DNA of 9,189 nt from Planctomycetota bacterium (GTDB lineage: Bacteria > Planctomycetota > Planctomycetia > Pirellulales > UBA1268). The stretch spans positions 1 through 9,189 of the forward strand of contig QWPO01000069.1 of assembly GCA_003669255.1 (NCBI GenBank). Direction: 5' to 3'. Of the stretch, positions 1 to 5,893 are shown piece by piece. The notes below the pieces were generated by a model. That model was not told the origin of the DNA and made no database searches. It worked only from the letters and a program-made list of their open reading frames with translations. The translations under genes and the position numbers were made by a program. Positions within the stretch are counted from its first letter, which is position 1, and every line of letters begins with the position of its first letter.

Positions 1-53
1 CGATCGCGGCTGAGATTGAGGCGATGCCCGCGGAAAGTAGCACAGGTTTTTAA
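1..53 (+). CDS. Possible 3' end of an upstream gene (partial)
   Basis: Reading from base 3, the frame is open from the window edge to a TAA at 51-53 and gives the tail IAAEIEAMPAESSTGF. The composition is ordinary for a soluble C-terminus. The stop lies inside the first palindromic repeat, so the last four or so residues are repeat-derived, as happens when REP-like elements sit at gene ends. Only about 16 codons are visible, so no function can be given. The stretch could equally be non-coding. Confidence 0.3.
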   Translation, partial: IAAEIEAMPAESSTGF

Positions 54-110
54 CCTGTGCCGGAAGGGGGCGGCACAGGCTGGAAACCTGCGCTACTGGA
101 AGGCAGGGCG

Positions 111-249
111 GCACAGGTTACCAACCTGTGCTACTGGGGGCGTGTGCTGCTGCGAGCAGCTGACGCCGTCCAAGCCCAACGCCGTAAGGCGTGGGGCCGC
201 AGCGCAAACACGGCTCGCCAAATACGTAGCACAGGTTAGCAACCTGTGC
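111..249 (+). repeat. Composite long direct repeat, copy A (about 140 bp)
   Basis: This block is palindrome unit 3, a spacer of about 97 nt and palindrome unit 4. It aligns along its whole length with 1165-1304 in the same orientation, with scattered substitutions and small indels. The spacer carries a 28-nt stretch (172-199) identical in both copies. Copies A and B lie on either side of the gene at 336-1148. The arrangement suggests duplication of a block, or insertion of a gene between two copies. It could also be a REP composite that occurs many times in the genome. Confidence 0.8.
172..199. repeat. 28-nt invariant core with a second palindrome, copy A
   Basis: This stretch is identical to 1227-1254. 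It contains ACGCC-GTAA-GGCGT (179-192), a 5-bp stem with a GTAA tetraloop. CCC and GGG extend the stem across one unpaired A. It is unrelated in sequence to the GCACAGGTT palindromes, so two hairpin families are interleaved here. It has no T tract and does not look like an intrinsic terminator. Confidence 0.75.
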
Positions 250-267
250 TACGGGGAACGCAGGGGA

Positions 268-296
268 TTGACACGATCAGTGTACGGGCGTATCGT
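268..296 (+). promoter_or_regulatory. Sigma70-like promoter for the coiled-coil nuclease-like gene
   Basis: A perfect -35 hexamer TTGACA (268-273) is followed by exactly 17 nt and then TATCGT (291-296), which matches four of six positions of TATAAT. Transcription would start near 303 and leave a 5' leader of about 30 nt before the ATG at 336. The promoter lies downstream of the upstream repeats, so the gene can be expressed without reading through from the left. No operator-like dyad was seen within it. Confidence 0.55.
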
Positions 297-324
297 AATG
301 TTCACCTCGCCCCACAACACGTGT

Positions 325-330
325 AAGGTG
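325..330 (+). promoter_or_regulatory. Ribosome binding site of the coiled-coil nuclease-like gene
   Basis: AAGGTG ends 5 nt before the ATG at 336, a good Shine-Dalgarno match and spacing. It fixes the start codon of the gene. Confidence 0.6.
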
Positions 331-335
331 ACACC

Positions 336-1148
336 ATGACGCTCGTCTCCGAAATCCGCAGCCGACTCGTCCGTGCCTTTCCAGAGAACCAGGCCGACCT
401 TCTCGCCGAGGTGCTCGTGGAATCTCACGCCGAACTGGTGAACCGCGCCGACTTCCACAAGCTCACTGAGGTAGTTCACGACCTCGGTGAGGCACAGAAG
501 CGGACCGAACTGCGAGTCGAGGAACTTGCGGACGCACAGAAGCGGACCGAGATCCACGTCGATGAACTGGCTCGGTCGCAGCAGGAAATGCGCGTGACCA
601 TGCAGGAGATGCAGGCGACGATGCGGGACATGCAGGCGTCCCAACAGGACATGCAAGGATCCATCCAGGCGATGCAGGCGTCTCAGCAGGAGATGCAGGC
701 CTCTCAGCAGGAGATGCAGCGGGCGGTTACCGATCTCGCCAAGCAGGTGGGCGGGCTCTCCAACGCGGTCGGTGCCAACCTCGAAGACTTCGCCTGCGAC
801 CTCGTGCCCGAACTGCTCGAGAAATACTGGCGGTTCGTCACTGTGTCGGCTGGGCCGGAAGAACTCACCACCGCCGATGGCGTCGGCCGGGAATTCGACG
901 TGGTGGTTCGCGGCACGATCGATGGCCGGCCCGTGACCGTGCTCTGCGAAACCAAGGCGACCGTGAGCACCACCGAGGTGTCAAAGTTTCTTCGGATCGT
1001 AGAGAAGGTGCGCGAGGCCTATCCGGGCGAAGACATCCGGCCGCTGTTCTTCGGCTACAAGGCCAACTCAGCGGCTCGCGGGCTGATCACGCAGTCGCAC
1101 GCGGCGATGATTTTTACGCGCGGCGTGATGATCCCGGTGGCGGCATAG
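336..1148 (+). CDS. Coiled-coil protein with PD-(D/E)XK nuclease-like C-terminal domain (DUF3782-like)
   Basis: The 270-aa protein has three parts. Residues 1-50 form a helical N-terminus. Residues 51-135 are a long predicted coiled coil: two 14-residue repeats starting AQKRTE (53-66 and 67-80), then six Met/Gln-rich heptads starting at M85. Residues 145-270 resemble the PD-(D/E)XK fold seen in DUF3782-type proteins: a helix with E150 and E159, then REFDVVV with D188, then VLCETKA with E205 and K207, which fits the D...ExK catalytic pattern. If active it would be a metal-dependent DNA-cleaving enzyme; its target is unknown. There is no signal peptide or membrane segment, so it is probably cytoplasmic. 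The start is supported by AAGGTG 5 nt upstream. The gene stands alone between repeat clusters, converges with the minus-strand cluster and has no partner such as a methylase. A purely structural role for the fold is possible. Confidence 0.75.
   Translation: MTLVSEIRSRLVRAFPENQADLLAEVLVESHAELVNRADFHKLTEVVHDLGEAQKRTELRVEELADAQKRTEIHVDELARSQQEMRVTMQEMQATMRDMQASQQDMQGSIQAMQASQQEMQASQQEMQRAVTDLAKQVGGLSNAVGANLEDFACDLVPELLEKYWRFVTVSAGPEELTTADGVGREFDVVVRGTIDGRPVTVLCETKATVSTTEVSKFLRIVEKVREAYPGEDIRPLFFGYKANSAARGLITQSHAAMIFTRGVMIPVAA
588..713 (+). repeat. Six tandem 21-nt units encoding heptads
   Basis: Six consecutive 21-nt units run in frame from 588, each beginning with ATG and encoding a 7-residue unit starting with Met (M85, M92, M99, M106, M113, M120). 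The last two units (672-692 and 693-713) differ by one base. A 42-nt repeat pair lies just upstream (492-533 and 534-575). Gain or loss of a unit would keep both the reading frame and the coiled-coil register, so copy number could vary by slippage. Confidence 0.8.
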
Positions 1149-1164
1149 GGGCTGGCCAGGGCAG

Positions 1165-1304
1165 GCACAGGTTGGAAACCTGTGCTACTAGGGAGCGTGT
1201 ACTGCTGGCAGCCGCTGACGCCGTCTAAGCCCAACGCCGTAAGGCGTGGGGCCGAAGCGCAAACACGGCCCGCCAAACAGTAGGCACAGGTTGGCAACCT
1301 GTGC
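1165..1304 (+). repeat. Composite long direct repeat, copy B (about 140 bp)
   Basis: This is the partner of 111-249, in the same orientation: palindrome, spacer with the invariant 28-nt core at 1227-1254, palindrome. It begins 16 nt after the stop codon of the nuclease-like gene. The two copies differ by scattered substitutions, for example at the loops and in the GCGTGTGCTGCTG versus GCGTGTACTGCTG segment, so they are not a very recent duplication unless they were diverged when acquired. Confidence 0.8.
1227..1254. repeat. 28-nt invariant core with a second palindrome, copy B
   Basis: Identical to 172-199, including the ACGCC-GTAA-GGCGT hairpin at 1234-1247. Its perfect conservation between otherwise diverged flanks suggests that the hairpin itself is the maintained element. 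Confidence 0.75.
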
Positions 1305-1367
1305 TAATAGGGGGCAGGCACAGGTTACCAACCTGTGCTACGTGGGAGCCTGTGCTACTGGGGAGCC

Positions 1368-3161
1368 TTACTCGTCGAAGGGGCGGCGGGGCTTCTGTTC
1401 TTTGGCCGCGGTCGCGGCGGGCTCGGCCGGTTCGTTCTTTGCAGGCTTGATCGCCTCGTCGTCCGGCTTCGCTGCATCGCCCCCCTCAGGCATTTCCTGA
1501 CGCTCGCGCCACGGCTTCCCAGCCTCATAGTTCGCCAGTTCGTTCTTGAGCTGATCCTCCACGTCGCCGCCGGCCGCCGTGTCGGCGTCGATCGCCTTCC
1601 GGCTGAACTTCTGCGCCGACTCGAAATCACCCTTCTCCGCGTGGCCCGCCGCCAACGTGCTGATGATGTGGCCCTCCTTCCACTCGGTCGCCTCGCAGGC
1701 CTTCTCCGCCAGCGTGATCGCCCGCGCCGCATCGCGGATCGCGTCGTTCGGGGAAGTGGCCAACAGCCAGGCGAGGTTGTTGAGGATGCCCGTGTCGTCG
1801 GGCTTGATGGTGTGGGCCTTCTCCAGGTCGGCGATCGCCGCCACGTGGTCGCCGATCGAGATCTCGGCGTCGCTGCGGCCCCGCAGGGCTGCGAACGCTT
1901 CGCCATCGGCCTCTAAGGCTTTCGTGAACCGCCGAATCGCCTCCCGCGGCTGCTTGGCCGCCAGATAGAGCGTGCCGAGCTGGCTGAGCACGATGGGATC
2001 GTCGGGGTTCTTCGCGGCCAGCTTGCGAAACGAGCGGATCGCCTCGGGATAATCCTGCCGCTCGGCCGCGATCAGGCCCTTGAGCTCGAGCGCCGCCGGC
2101 ATCTCGGCGTCTTGCTGCAACACCGACTCCACGTCGGCAAGCGCCCGCTCGCTCTGCCCTGCCTGCTGCAGGATCCGCGCCCGCAGCAGCCGGGCCGACT
2201 GATCGCGCGGAGCAAGATCCACGGCCCGGTCGATGTCTGCAAGAGCCTTGTCGCGCTCCCCCTCCACCGCAAACACCCGCGCCCGCTGCAGGAGCGGACC
2301 GGCTGCCTCGGGGTCGAGTTCGATCGCCTTGTCGAAGGCCTCGCGGGCGGCTTCGAACTGCTCGCTCATCATGCATGCCATGCCGAGCGCCTCGCGAAGC
2401 GAGGCATCGTCGGGCTCCTCGGCGATCGCCACGTCGAGATCCTCGCGGGCACGCTCGTATTCGTCCTGCATCAGCAGGTGCAGCCCGCGGGCGCGCCGCA
2501 CGTCGGCGTCGCGCGGGGCGAGTTCAACCGCCGCGTCGTAGAAGCGGAGCTGCTTCTCGGGGTCATCTTCAAGCGCCGCAAGCACGAGGTTGGCCTGCGC
2601 CCGCGGAAGCTGATCGTCGCCGAGGAGTTCGAGCGCCTTTGTCGCGGCGGCCTTGGCCCGCTCGCGATTGCCGCCAGGCAAGGCCTCGAGCCGGGCCATC
2701 ATGAGGTGCACCGAGCCATAGGTCGGGTCGCGAGCCACCACCTCGTTGAGATCCCGCATCGCAAACGCCCGAATCCGCCGCCAGTTGGGATCGGGCTGGT
2801 CGGCATCGACGATCGCCCCGGTGAGCATCGCGGCCCGGTCGATCAGCGTGCCCGTGTAGAGGTCGTTGGCAAACTTCATCGAGCCCTCATCGAGCCCCCG
2901 CTCGATCGCCTTCTTGCAGAGGTCGAGCACGCGGCCAAAGTCGTCGATCTCATCGATCTCGAGCTTCGCATTGATCGCGTCGTTGAGGAGTTCTTGGCCG
3001 TCCTCGGCAGCAGCCTCGCCCTCGGGCTTCGACTGCTCCACGGCTGCGTCCTGCTCCACTGGCACGGCCGCCTCGTCGGCGAAGGCAGGGCAGACCAGAC
3101 AGGCCAGACCGGGCAAGCAAGCCACGACCGCAGACCAGACGAGCCGGTGGACGAACGTCAT
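1368..3161 (-). CDS. Secreted tetratricopeptide repeat (TPR) protein
   Basis: The 597-aa protein begins with a signal peptide: basic start, hydrophobic residues 7-25, and an AFA|DE cleavage site after residue 28. An acidic linker (29-60) and helical residues 60-215 follow. At least seven canonical 34-residue TPRs run from about 219 to 456. Residues 457-526 form the closing module NNLAWLLATSP...AEKACE...STLAAGHAEKGDF, and 543-554 read ANYEAGKPWRER, an ending I know from planctomycetal TPR proteins. The tail (555-597) is Lys/Pro/Ala/acid-rich and probably disordered. It should act outside the cytoplasm as a protein-binding scaffold; partners are unknown. A start at 3257 would place 32 residues before the signal peptide, so the ATG at 3161 is chosen, with GAGG 5 nt upstream. 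It follows the permease gene after 102 nt. A TACTAT box (3225-3230, minus strand) lies in that gap but has no good -35. Confidence 0.85.
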   Translation of the reverse strand: MTFVHRLVWSAVVACLPGLACLVCPAFADEAAVPVEQDAAVEQSKPEGEAAAEDGQELLNDAINAKLEIDEIDDFGRVLDLCKKAIERGLDEGSMKFANDLYTGTLIDRAAMLTGAIVDADQPDPNWRRIRAFAMRDLNEVVARDPTYGSVHLMMARLEALPGGNRERAKAAATKALELLGDDQLPRAQANLVLAALEDDPEKQLRFYDAAVELAPRDADVRRARGLHLLMQDEYERAREDLDVAIAEEPDDASLREALGMACMMSEQFEAAREAFDKAIELDPEAAGPLLQRARVFAVEGERDKALADIDRAVDLAPRDQSARLLRARILQQAGQSERALADVESVLQQDAEMPAALELKGLIAAERQDYPEAIRSFRKLAAKNPDDPIVLSQLGTLYLAAKQPREAIRRFTKALEADGEAFAALRGRSDAEISIGDHVAAIADLEKAHTIKPDDTGILNNLAWLLATSPNDAIRDAARAITLAEKACEATEWKEGHIISTLAAGHAEKGDFESAQKFSRKAIDADTAAGGDVEDQLKNELANYEAGKPWRERQEMPEGGDAAKPDDEAIKPAKNEPAEPAATAAKEQKPRRPFDE

Positions 3162-3166
3162 GACGA

Positions 3167-3170
3167 CCTC
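3167..3170 (-). promoter_or_regulatory. Ribosome binding site of the TPR protein gene
   Basis: On the minus strand, GAGG is followed by 5 nt (TCGTC) and the ATG at 3161. This supports the internal start that places the signal peptide at the N-terminus. Confidence 0.5.
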
Positions 3171-3263
3171 GAAACGGTGACGCGAGGGGCGGGATTGAGG
3201 CCGACACCGGCCAACCGCCAAGGAATAGTATGCGGCAGCCGGGCCGATCGCCGCCACACGAAA

Positions 3264-4142
3264 TCAGAGCGGGGCCGGCAGATCTCGGCGGCTGAAGATC
3301 ACAGCCCCAACGGCATAGGCAATCAGGCCAATCCCCAGCAGCGTGCCGTCGTACCAGCCGAGCAGCCGCCAGGCCTCGACTCCGCCTCCCACGAGCTGCT
3401 GCGGCTCGTAGGCATTGAGCACCGAGAGATACCCCACCCAGCCGAGAGGGCCACTCAGGCGACCCACGAGCTTCGCGAGGATCGACGTCACGTAGAAGCC
3501 GCACATGATGCCGACCGTTCGCCAGCGGTGATTGTCGGCCGCCGAGACGCAGGCCGCGATGCCCGCCATGCAGACCATCAGGCCAAACACGTTGCACGCG
3601 GCCGGCACGAATCGCTCCGGCTCCACCTTGCCCGCCCACGGCCCAAGTGCCACGACCGACCAGACCGAGGCGAGCAGCACACCACAGAGCACCGCCGCGG
3701 CTGCGGTCGTCGCCAACGCCTGCGTGATAAACACCGCCGACCGCCGCACCGGCGCCGCGAGCACCATCTCCATCGTGCCTCGTTCGAGCGGCCCCGACAC
3801 CGCGTCGCTGCCCCGCGTGATCCCCCAGACCGTCGCCGTGAGCACGACCACCGGATCAACGAAGGCCAGCGCCACGCGGCCCGCGTAGGTCGCAACCTCA
3901 GAGAAGGGCACACCGGAGAGCTTCTGCCAGTTCTCGGGGATCACCTTCAAGAGCACGTTCTGAAAGGCGGGCATCTCGATCTGCGCCGAGAGCCAGATGT
4001 AGAGCCACGGAAACGCCCCCCAGAGCGCCGCGAGCGAGAGCACGAGCACTCGCTGGTCGCCCCAGGTCTTCTGCCAGATGGCGGTGCTCCAGAGCCACCC
4101 ACCCCGGCGGTCGCCGGCTTGCGTCACTGCGGTGCCGTGCAT
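3264..4142 (-). CDS. ABC-2 type transporter permease
   Basis: The 292-aa integral membrane protein has about six hydrophobic segments, near residues 32-51, 86-108, 138-166, 180-202, 208-227 and 264-284. The cytoplasmic loop after the second segment holds GPLERGTMEMVLAAPVRRS (117-135), the 'E-GT-E-LL-PV-R' signature of ABC-2 permeases such as the NosY type. It would form the membrane channel driven by the adjacent ATPase, probably as a dimer, exporting an unknown substrate. The ATG at 4142 lies 10 nt after the ATPase stop. A longer open frame to 4394 runs antisense-like through the ATPase gene and gives Arg/Ser-rich sequence with no family character, so it is rejected as the start. A large loop between the first two segments (about 52-85) is probably extracytoplasmic. 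Confidence 0.88.
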   Translation of the reverse strand: MHGTAVTQAGDRRGGWLWSTAIWQKTWGDQRVLVLSLAALWGAFPWLYIWLSAQIEMPAFQNVLLKVIPENWQKLSGVPFSEVATYAGRVALAFVDPVVVLTATVWGITRGSDAVSGPLERGTMEMVLAAPVRRSAVFITQALATTAAAAVLCGVLLASVWSVVALGPWAGKVEPERFVPAACNVFGLMVCMAGIAACVSAADNHRWRTVGIMCGFYVTSILAKLVGRLSGPLGWVGYLSVLNAYEPQQLVGGGVEAWRLLGWYDGTLLGIGLIAYAVGAVIFSRRDLPAPL

Positions 4143-4146
4143 CAAA

Positions 4147-4154
4147 CCTGCCTC
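4147..4154 (-). promoter_or_regulatory. Ribosome binding site overlapping the ATPase stop codon
   Basis: On the minus strand the junction reads TGAGGCAGGTTTGATG. The ATPase stop TGA overlaps GAGG, and the permease ATG follows 8 nt later. This layout favours translational coupling and balanced production of the two exporter subunits. Confidence 0.6.
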
Positions 4155-5028
4155 ATGCTGACTTGTGAAAGCGGTCGTACACGGCCTGCAGGCCAACGGG
4201 CTCGACGCGGACCTCGGCCAGCGGCAGCGTGGCCAGCCAGCCGAGGAGGGGAGCGAGTGGCTCCTCCGTTTCGAGCACCACGCCGCGATCGCCTCGCGGC
4301 GTGGCCGTGAGCCGGCCCGCAAACTCCGCCGGCACGCCAGCAAACGGCCCGTTGAGCGTGGCGTGGATACGATGACCGCGGCGCAGGTCTTCAATCGACT
4401 GCTCGTGAACCACGCGGCCAGCCCGCAGGATCGCCACGTGGTCGCACGTCTCCTCCACCTCGGAGAGCACGTGCGACGAGAAGATCACGGTGCGGCCCGC
4501 GGCCCGGGCCTCGCGGGCCAAGTCGAGCACGATCGACCGCGCCGTGGGATCGAGGTTCGCCGTCGGCTCATCGAGGATCACGAGCGGCACGTCGGTGGCG
4601 AGCACCACCGCGAGGGCGAGTTTTTGCCGCATGCCGGTGCTCATCCGACCCACCTGCCGCGAGCAGTCGAGCCCCAGCCGGTCGGCCACGCGGCCCGCCG
4701 CATCGCGGCGACACTCCCGCCTCAGGCCCGCAAAGAAATCGAGCACGCCATAGCCGTCCATCCGCCGGAAGAGCCGCGCCTCGCCAGGGAGATAGGCGGT
4801 GCGGGTCCGCACCTCCAGCGACTGCGTGGCACAGTCGAAGCCGGCGACGCTGGCCACGCCGGACGTCGGCGCGAGATAGCCCAAGAGTGTCCGAAGGAGC
4901 GTGGTCTTGCCGGCGCCGTTGGGCCCGAGCAGGCCAAAGATCTCTCCCTCGCGCACGTCGAGCGTGCAGCCGTCGAGAGCCGCAAACGCGCCATACCGCT
5001 TCGTGAGGGCCGCAGTGCGGACGATCAT
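4153..5028 (-). CDS. ABC transporter ATP-binding protein (ABC-2 exporter type)
   Basis: The 291-aa protein has a complete nucleotide-binding domain. Walker A GPNGAGKTT is at 35-43, signature STGMRQ at 130-135, Walker B LVILDE at 149-154, D-loop ANLD at 157-160 and switch His H186 in IFSSH. At the Q-loop the sequence is YLPGEARLF (79-87), so the usual Gln is absent; this YLPGE form recurs in some ABC-2 ATPases. Residues from about 220 form an accessory C-terminal domain typical of this class. It powers the permease encoded 10 nt downstream. The substrate is not evident; drug, lantibiotic or polysaccharide export are all possible. The ATG at 5028 begins a normal MIVRTAALTKRYG start, though no strong Shine-Dalgarno is visible. 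It follows the TSUP gene by 58 nt. Confidence 0.92.
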   Translation of the reverse strand: MIVRTAALTKRYGAFAALDGCTLDVREGEIFGLLGPNGAGKTTLLRTLLGYLAPTSGVASVAGFDCATQSLEVRTRTAYLPGEARLFRRMDGYGVLDFFAGLRRECRRDAAGRVADRLGLDCSRQVGRMSTGMRQKLALAVVLATDVPLVILDEPTANLDPTARSIVLDLAREARAAGRTVIFSSHVLSEVEETCDHVAILRAGRVVHEQSIEDLRRGHRIHATLNGPFAGVPAEFAGRLTATPRGDRGVVLETEEPLAPLLGWLATLPLAEVRVEPVGLQAVYDRFHKSA

Positions 5029-5086
5029 CGGCGGCTCGGGAGCGGTGGGGCGGATGGAGGGGCGGGCGGCGAAGGCGGCAGGAATC

Positions 5087-5893
5087 TCATGCCTGCCACT
5101 GCCGCCAGAAATAATAGCCCGCCAGGGAGAAGCCGATCATGGCCACAATCTGCCGCAGCGTGGAAGCAGGGAGTTTTTGGGCCAACCGCGAGGCGGCGAG
5201 GCTCCCCGTCATGCCGGCCACCGCCATCACCGCCGCATGGGGCCAGGAGACGTCGTGCGTGCCCAGAAACGAGCCGGCCACGAACACCACCGTGGCGATT
5301 CCGTTGACGATCGTGGCCAGCGAGTTTTTCACCGCGTTGAGCCGGTGGATGTTGCCCAGCCCAAGCACGCCGAGCATCGCGATCATCAGGATGCCGATCC
5401 CGGCTCCGAAGTAGCCGCCGTAGATGCCCACGAGGAGTTGCAAGACGCACGCGACCGTGATTCGGCCCGCCGAAGCCTCGCCATCGCCGTGGGCCCACGC
5501 TGCAATCCGTGGCTGAATCGCAAACAGCACCGCCGCCGAGAGGATCAACCAGGGCACGAAGCTGTCGAACCACGCTGGCGGCAGACAGAGCACGAGCGTC
5601 GTGCCGATGGCGCCGCCGATGAAGCTCGGCACCACGAGCCACCGGGCCCATCCGGGAAGGCCCGCGCGGCTTCCGTGAGAGACCAGGGTCGCCACGACGC
5701 TTGCGGGCCAGAGGCCGATCGTGCTCGTGGCGTTGGCGGTGACGAGTCGGCCGGCATCCGGTGGCAGAATCGCGCCAAGCACCGGAAACGTGAGGATCGT
5801 GCCACCACCGGCGATCGCGTTCACCGCGCCGGCGAGCAGCGAGGCCGCCGCCAACACCACAAAGCCAGCAAGCCCTTCGTTGCCCACCATCAT
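5087..5893 (-). CDS. TSUP (TauE/SafE) family membrane transporter
   Basis: The 268-aa protein has eight or so hydrophobic segments and the two half-repeats of the family: NAIAGGGTILTFPVL at 25-39, and GIYGGYFGAGIGILMIAML at 157-175 followed by HRLNAVKN (183-190). Known members move sulfite, sulfoacetate or other small organosulfur anions across the inner membrane; the substrate here is unknown. The first ATG (5893) overlaps the TGA of the upstream CHAT-like gene as ATGA, and a second ATG follows at once (5890). The open frame runs on to 6118, but that extension is Arg/Ala-rich and lies antiphase within the upstream gene, so it is rejected. A 7-bp hairpin just upstream of the ATG may mask its weak Shine-Dalgarno. 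Confidence 0.87.
   Translation of the reverse strand: MMVGNEGLAGFVVLAAASLLAGAVNAIAGGGTILTFPVLGAILPPDAGRLVTANATSTIGLWPASVVATLVSHGSRAGLPGWARWLVVPSFIGGAIGTTLVLCLPPAWFDSFVPWLILSAAVLFAIQPRIAAWAHGDGEASAGRITVACVLQLLVGIYGGYFGAGIGILMIAMLGVLGLGNIHRLNAVKNSLATIVNGIATVVFVAGSFLGTHDVSWPHAAVMAVAGMTGSLAASRLAQKLPASTLRQIVAMIGFSLAGYYFWRQWQA

Larger units (their letters stand above)
40..252. repeat. Upstream cluster of four REP-like 21-nt palindromes
   Basis: Four copies of a 21-nt unit are present: arm GCACAGGTT, a 3-nt variable loop, arm AACCTGTGC. They lie at 40-60 (loop TTT), 73-93 (loop GGA, imperfect arms), 111-131 (loop ACC) and 229-249 (loop AGC). Units 1 and 4 are preceded by GTA, giving the tetranucleotide GTAG at the stem base, and units 2 to 4 are followed by TAC. 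Gaps between units are 12, 17 and 97 nt, so this is not a regular array. GTAG or GGAG next to a hairpin is the mark of REP elements handled by RAYT (Y1 family) transposases, but no RAYT gene is in the window. The RAYT link is an inference. Confidence 0.85.
1165..1358. repeat. Downstream cluster of three REP-like palindromes and a half unit
   Basis: Three full 21-nt units (arms GCACAGGTT and AACCTGTGC) lie at 1165-1185 (loop GGA), 1284-1304 (loop GGC) and 1318-1338 (loop ACC). A half unit CCTGTGCTAC lies at 1349-1358. The cluster fills the gap between two convergent genes that stop at 1148 and 1368. The perfect hairpins could block read-through from both sides, but no T tract follows any of them, so they are not canonical intrinsic terminators. 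Confidence 0.85.

Noticed and set aside
16..339. Small plus-strand open frames across the repeats (16-339 and 57-239)
   Set aside because: They consist mostly of translated palindrome sequence (repeated AQV.NLC) and have no ribosome binding site. The frame exists because the repeats lack stops in that phase.
336..1148. Restriction-modification or toxin-antitoxin pair
   Set aside because: The nuclease-like gene stands alone. No methylase, specificity subunit or small antitoxin-like gene lies next to it on either strand.
40..1338. CRISPR array
   Set aside because: The repeats are short perfect palindromes with gaps of 12, 17 and 97 nt. There are no uniform spacers and no cas genes.
1165..1338. 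Intrinsic transcription terminators for the convergent genes
   Set aside because: The hairpins are strong but no T tract follows in either direction. Termination or mRNA end protection remains possible but is not shown.
3225..3253. Promoter for the TPR gene in the 102-nt gap
   Set aside because: TACTAT on the minus strand is a fair -10, but at 16-18 nt upstream there is only GC-rich sequence with no resemblance to TTGACA.
2112..4310. Very long plus-strand open frame (732 codons) opposite the TPR and permease genes
   Set aside because: It is antisense to two well-supported genes. The translation is Arg/His/Pro-rich with no domain pattern, as expected for stop-poor GC-rich DNA.
4165..5307. 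Plus-strand open frame opposite the ABC ATPase
   Set aside because: It lies over a complete ABC ATPase with all main motifs on the other strand and shows no family character of its own.
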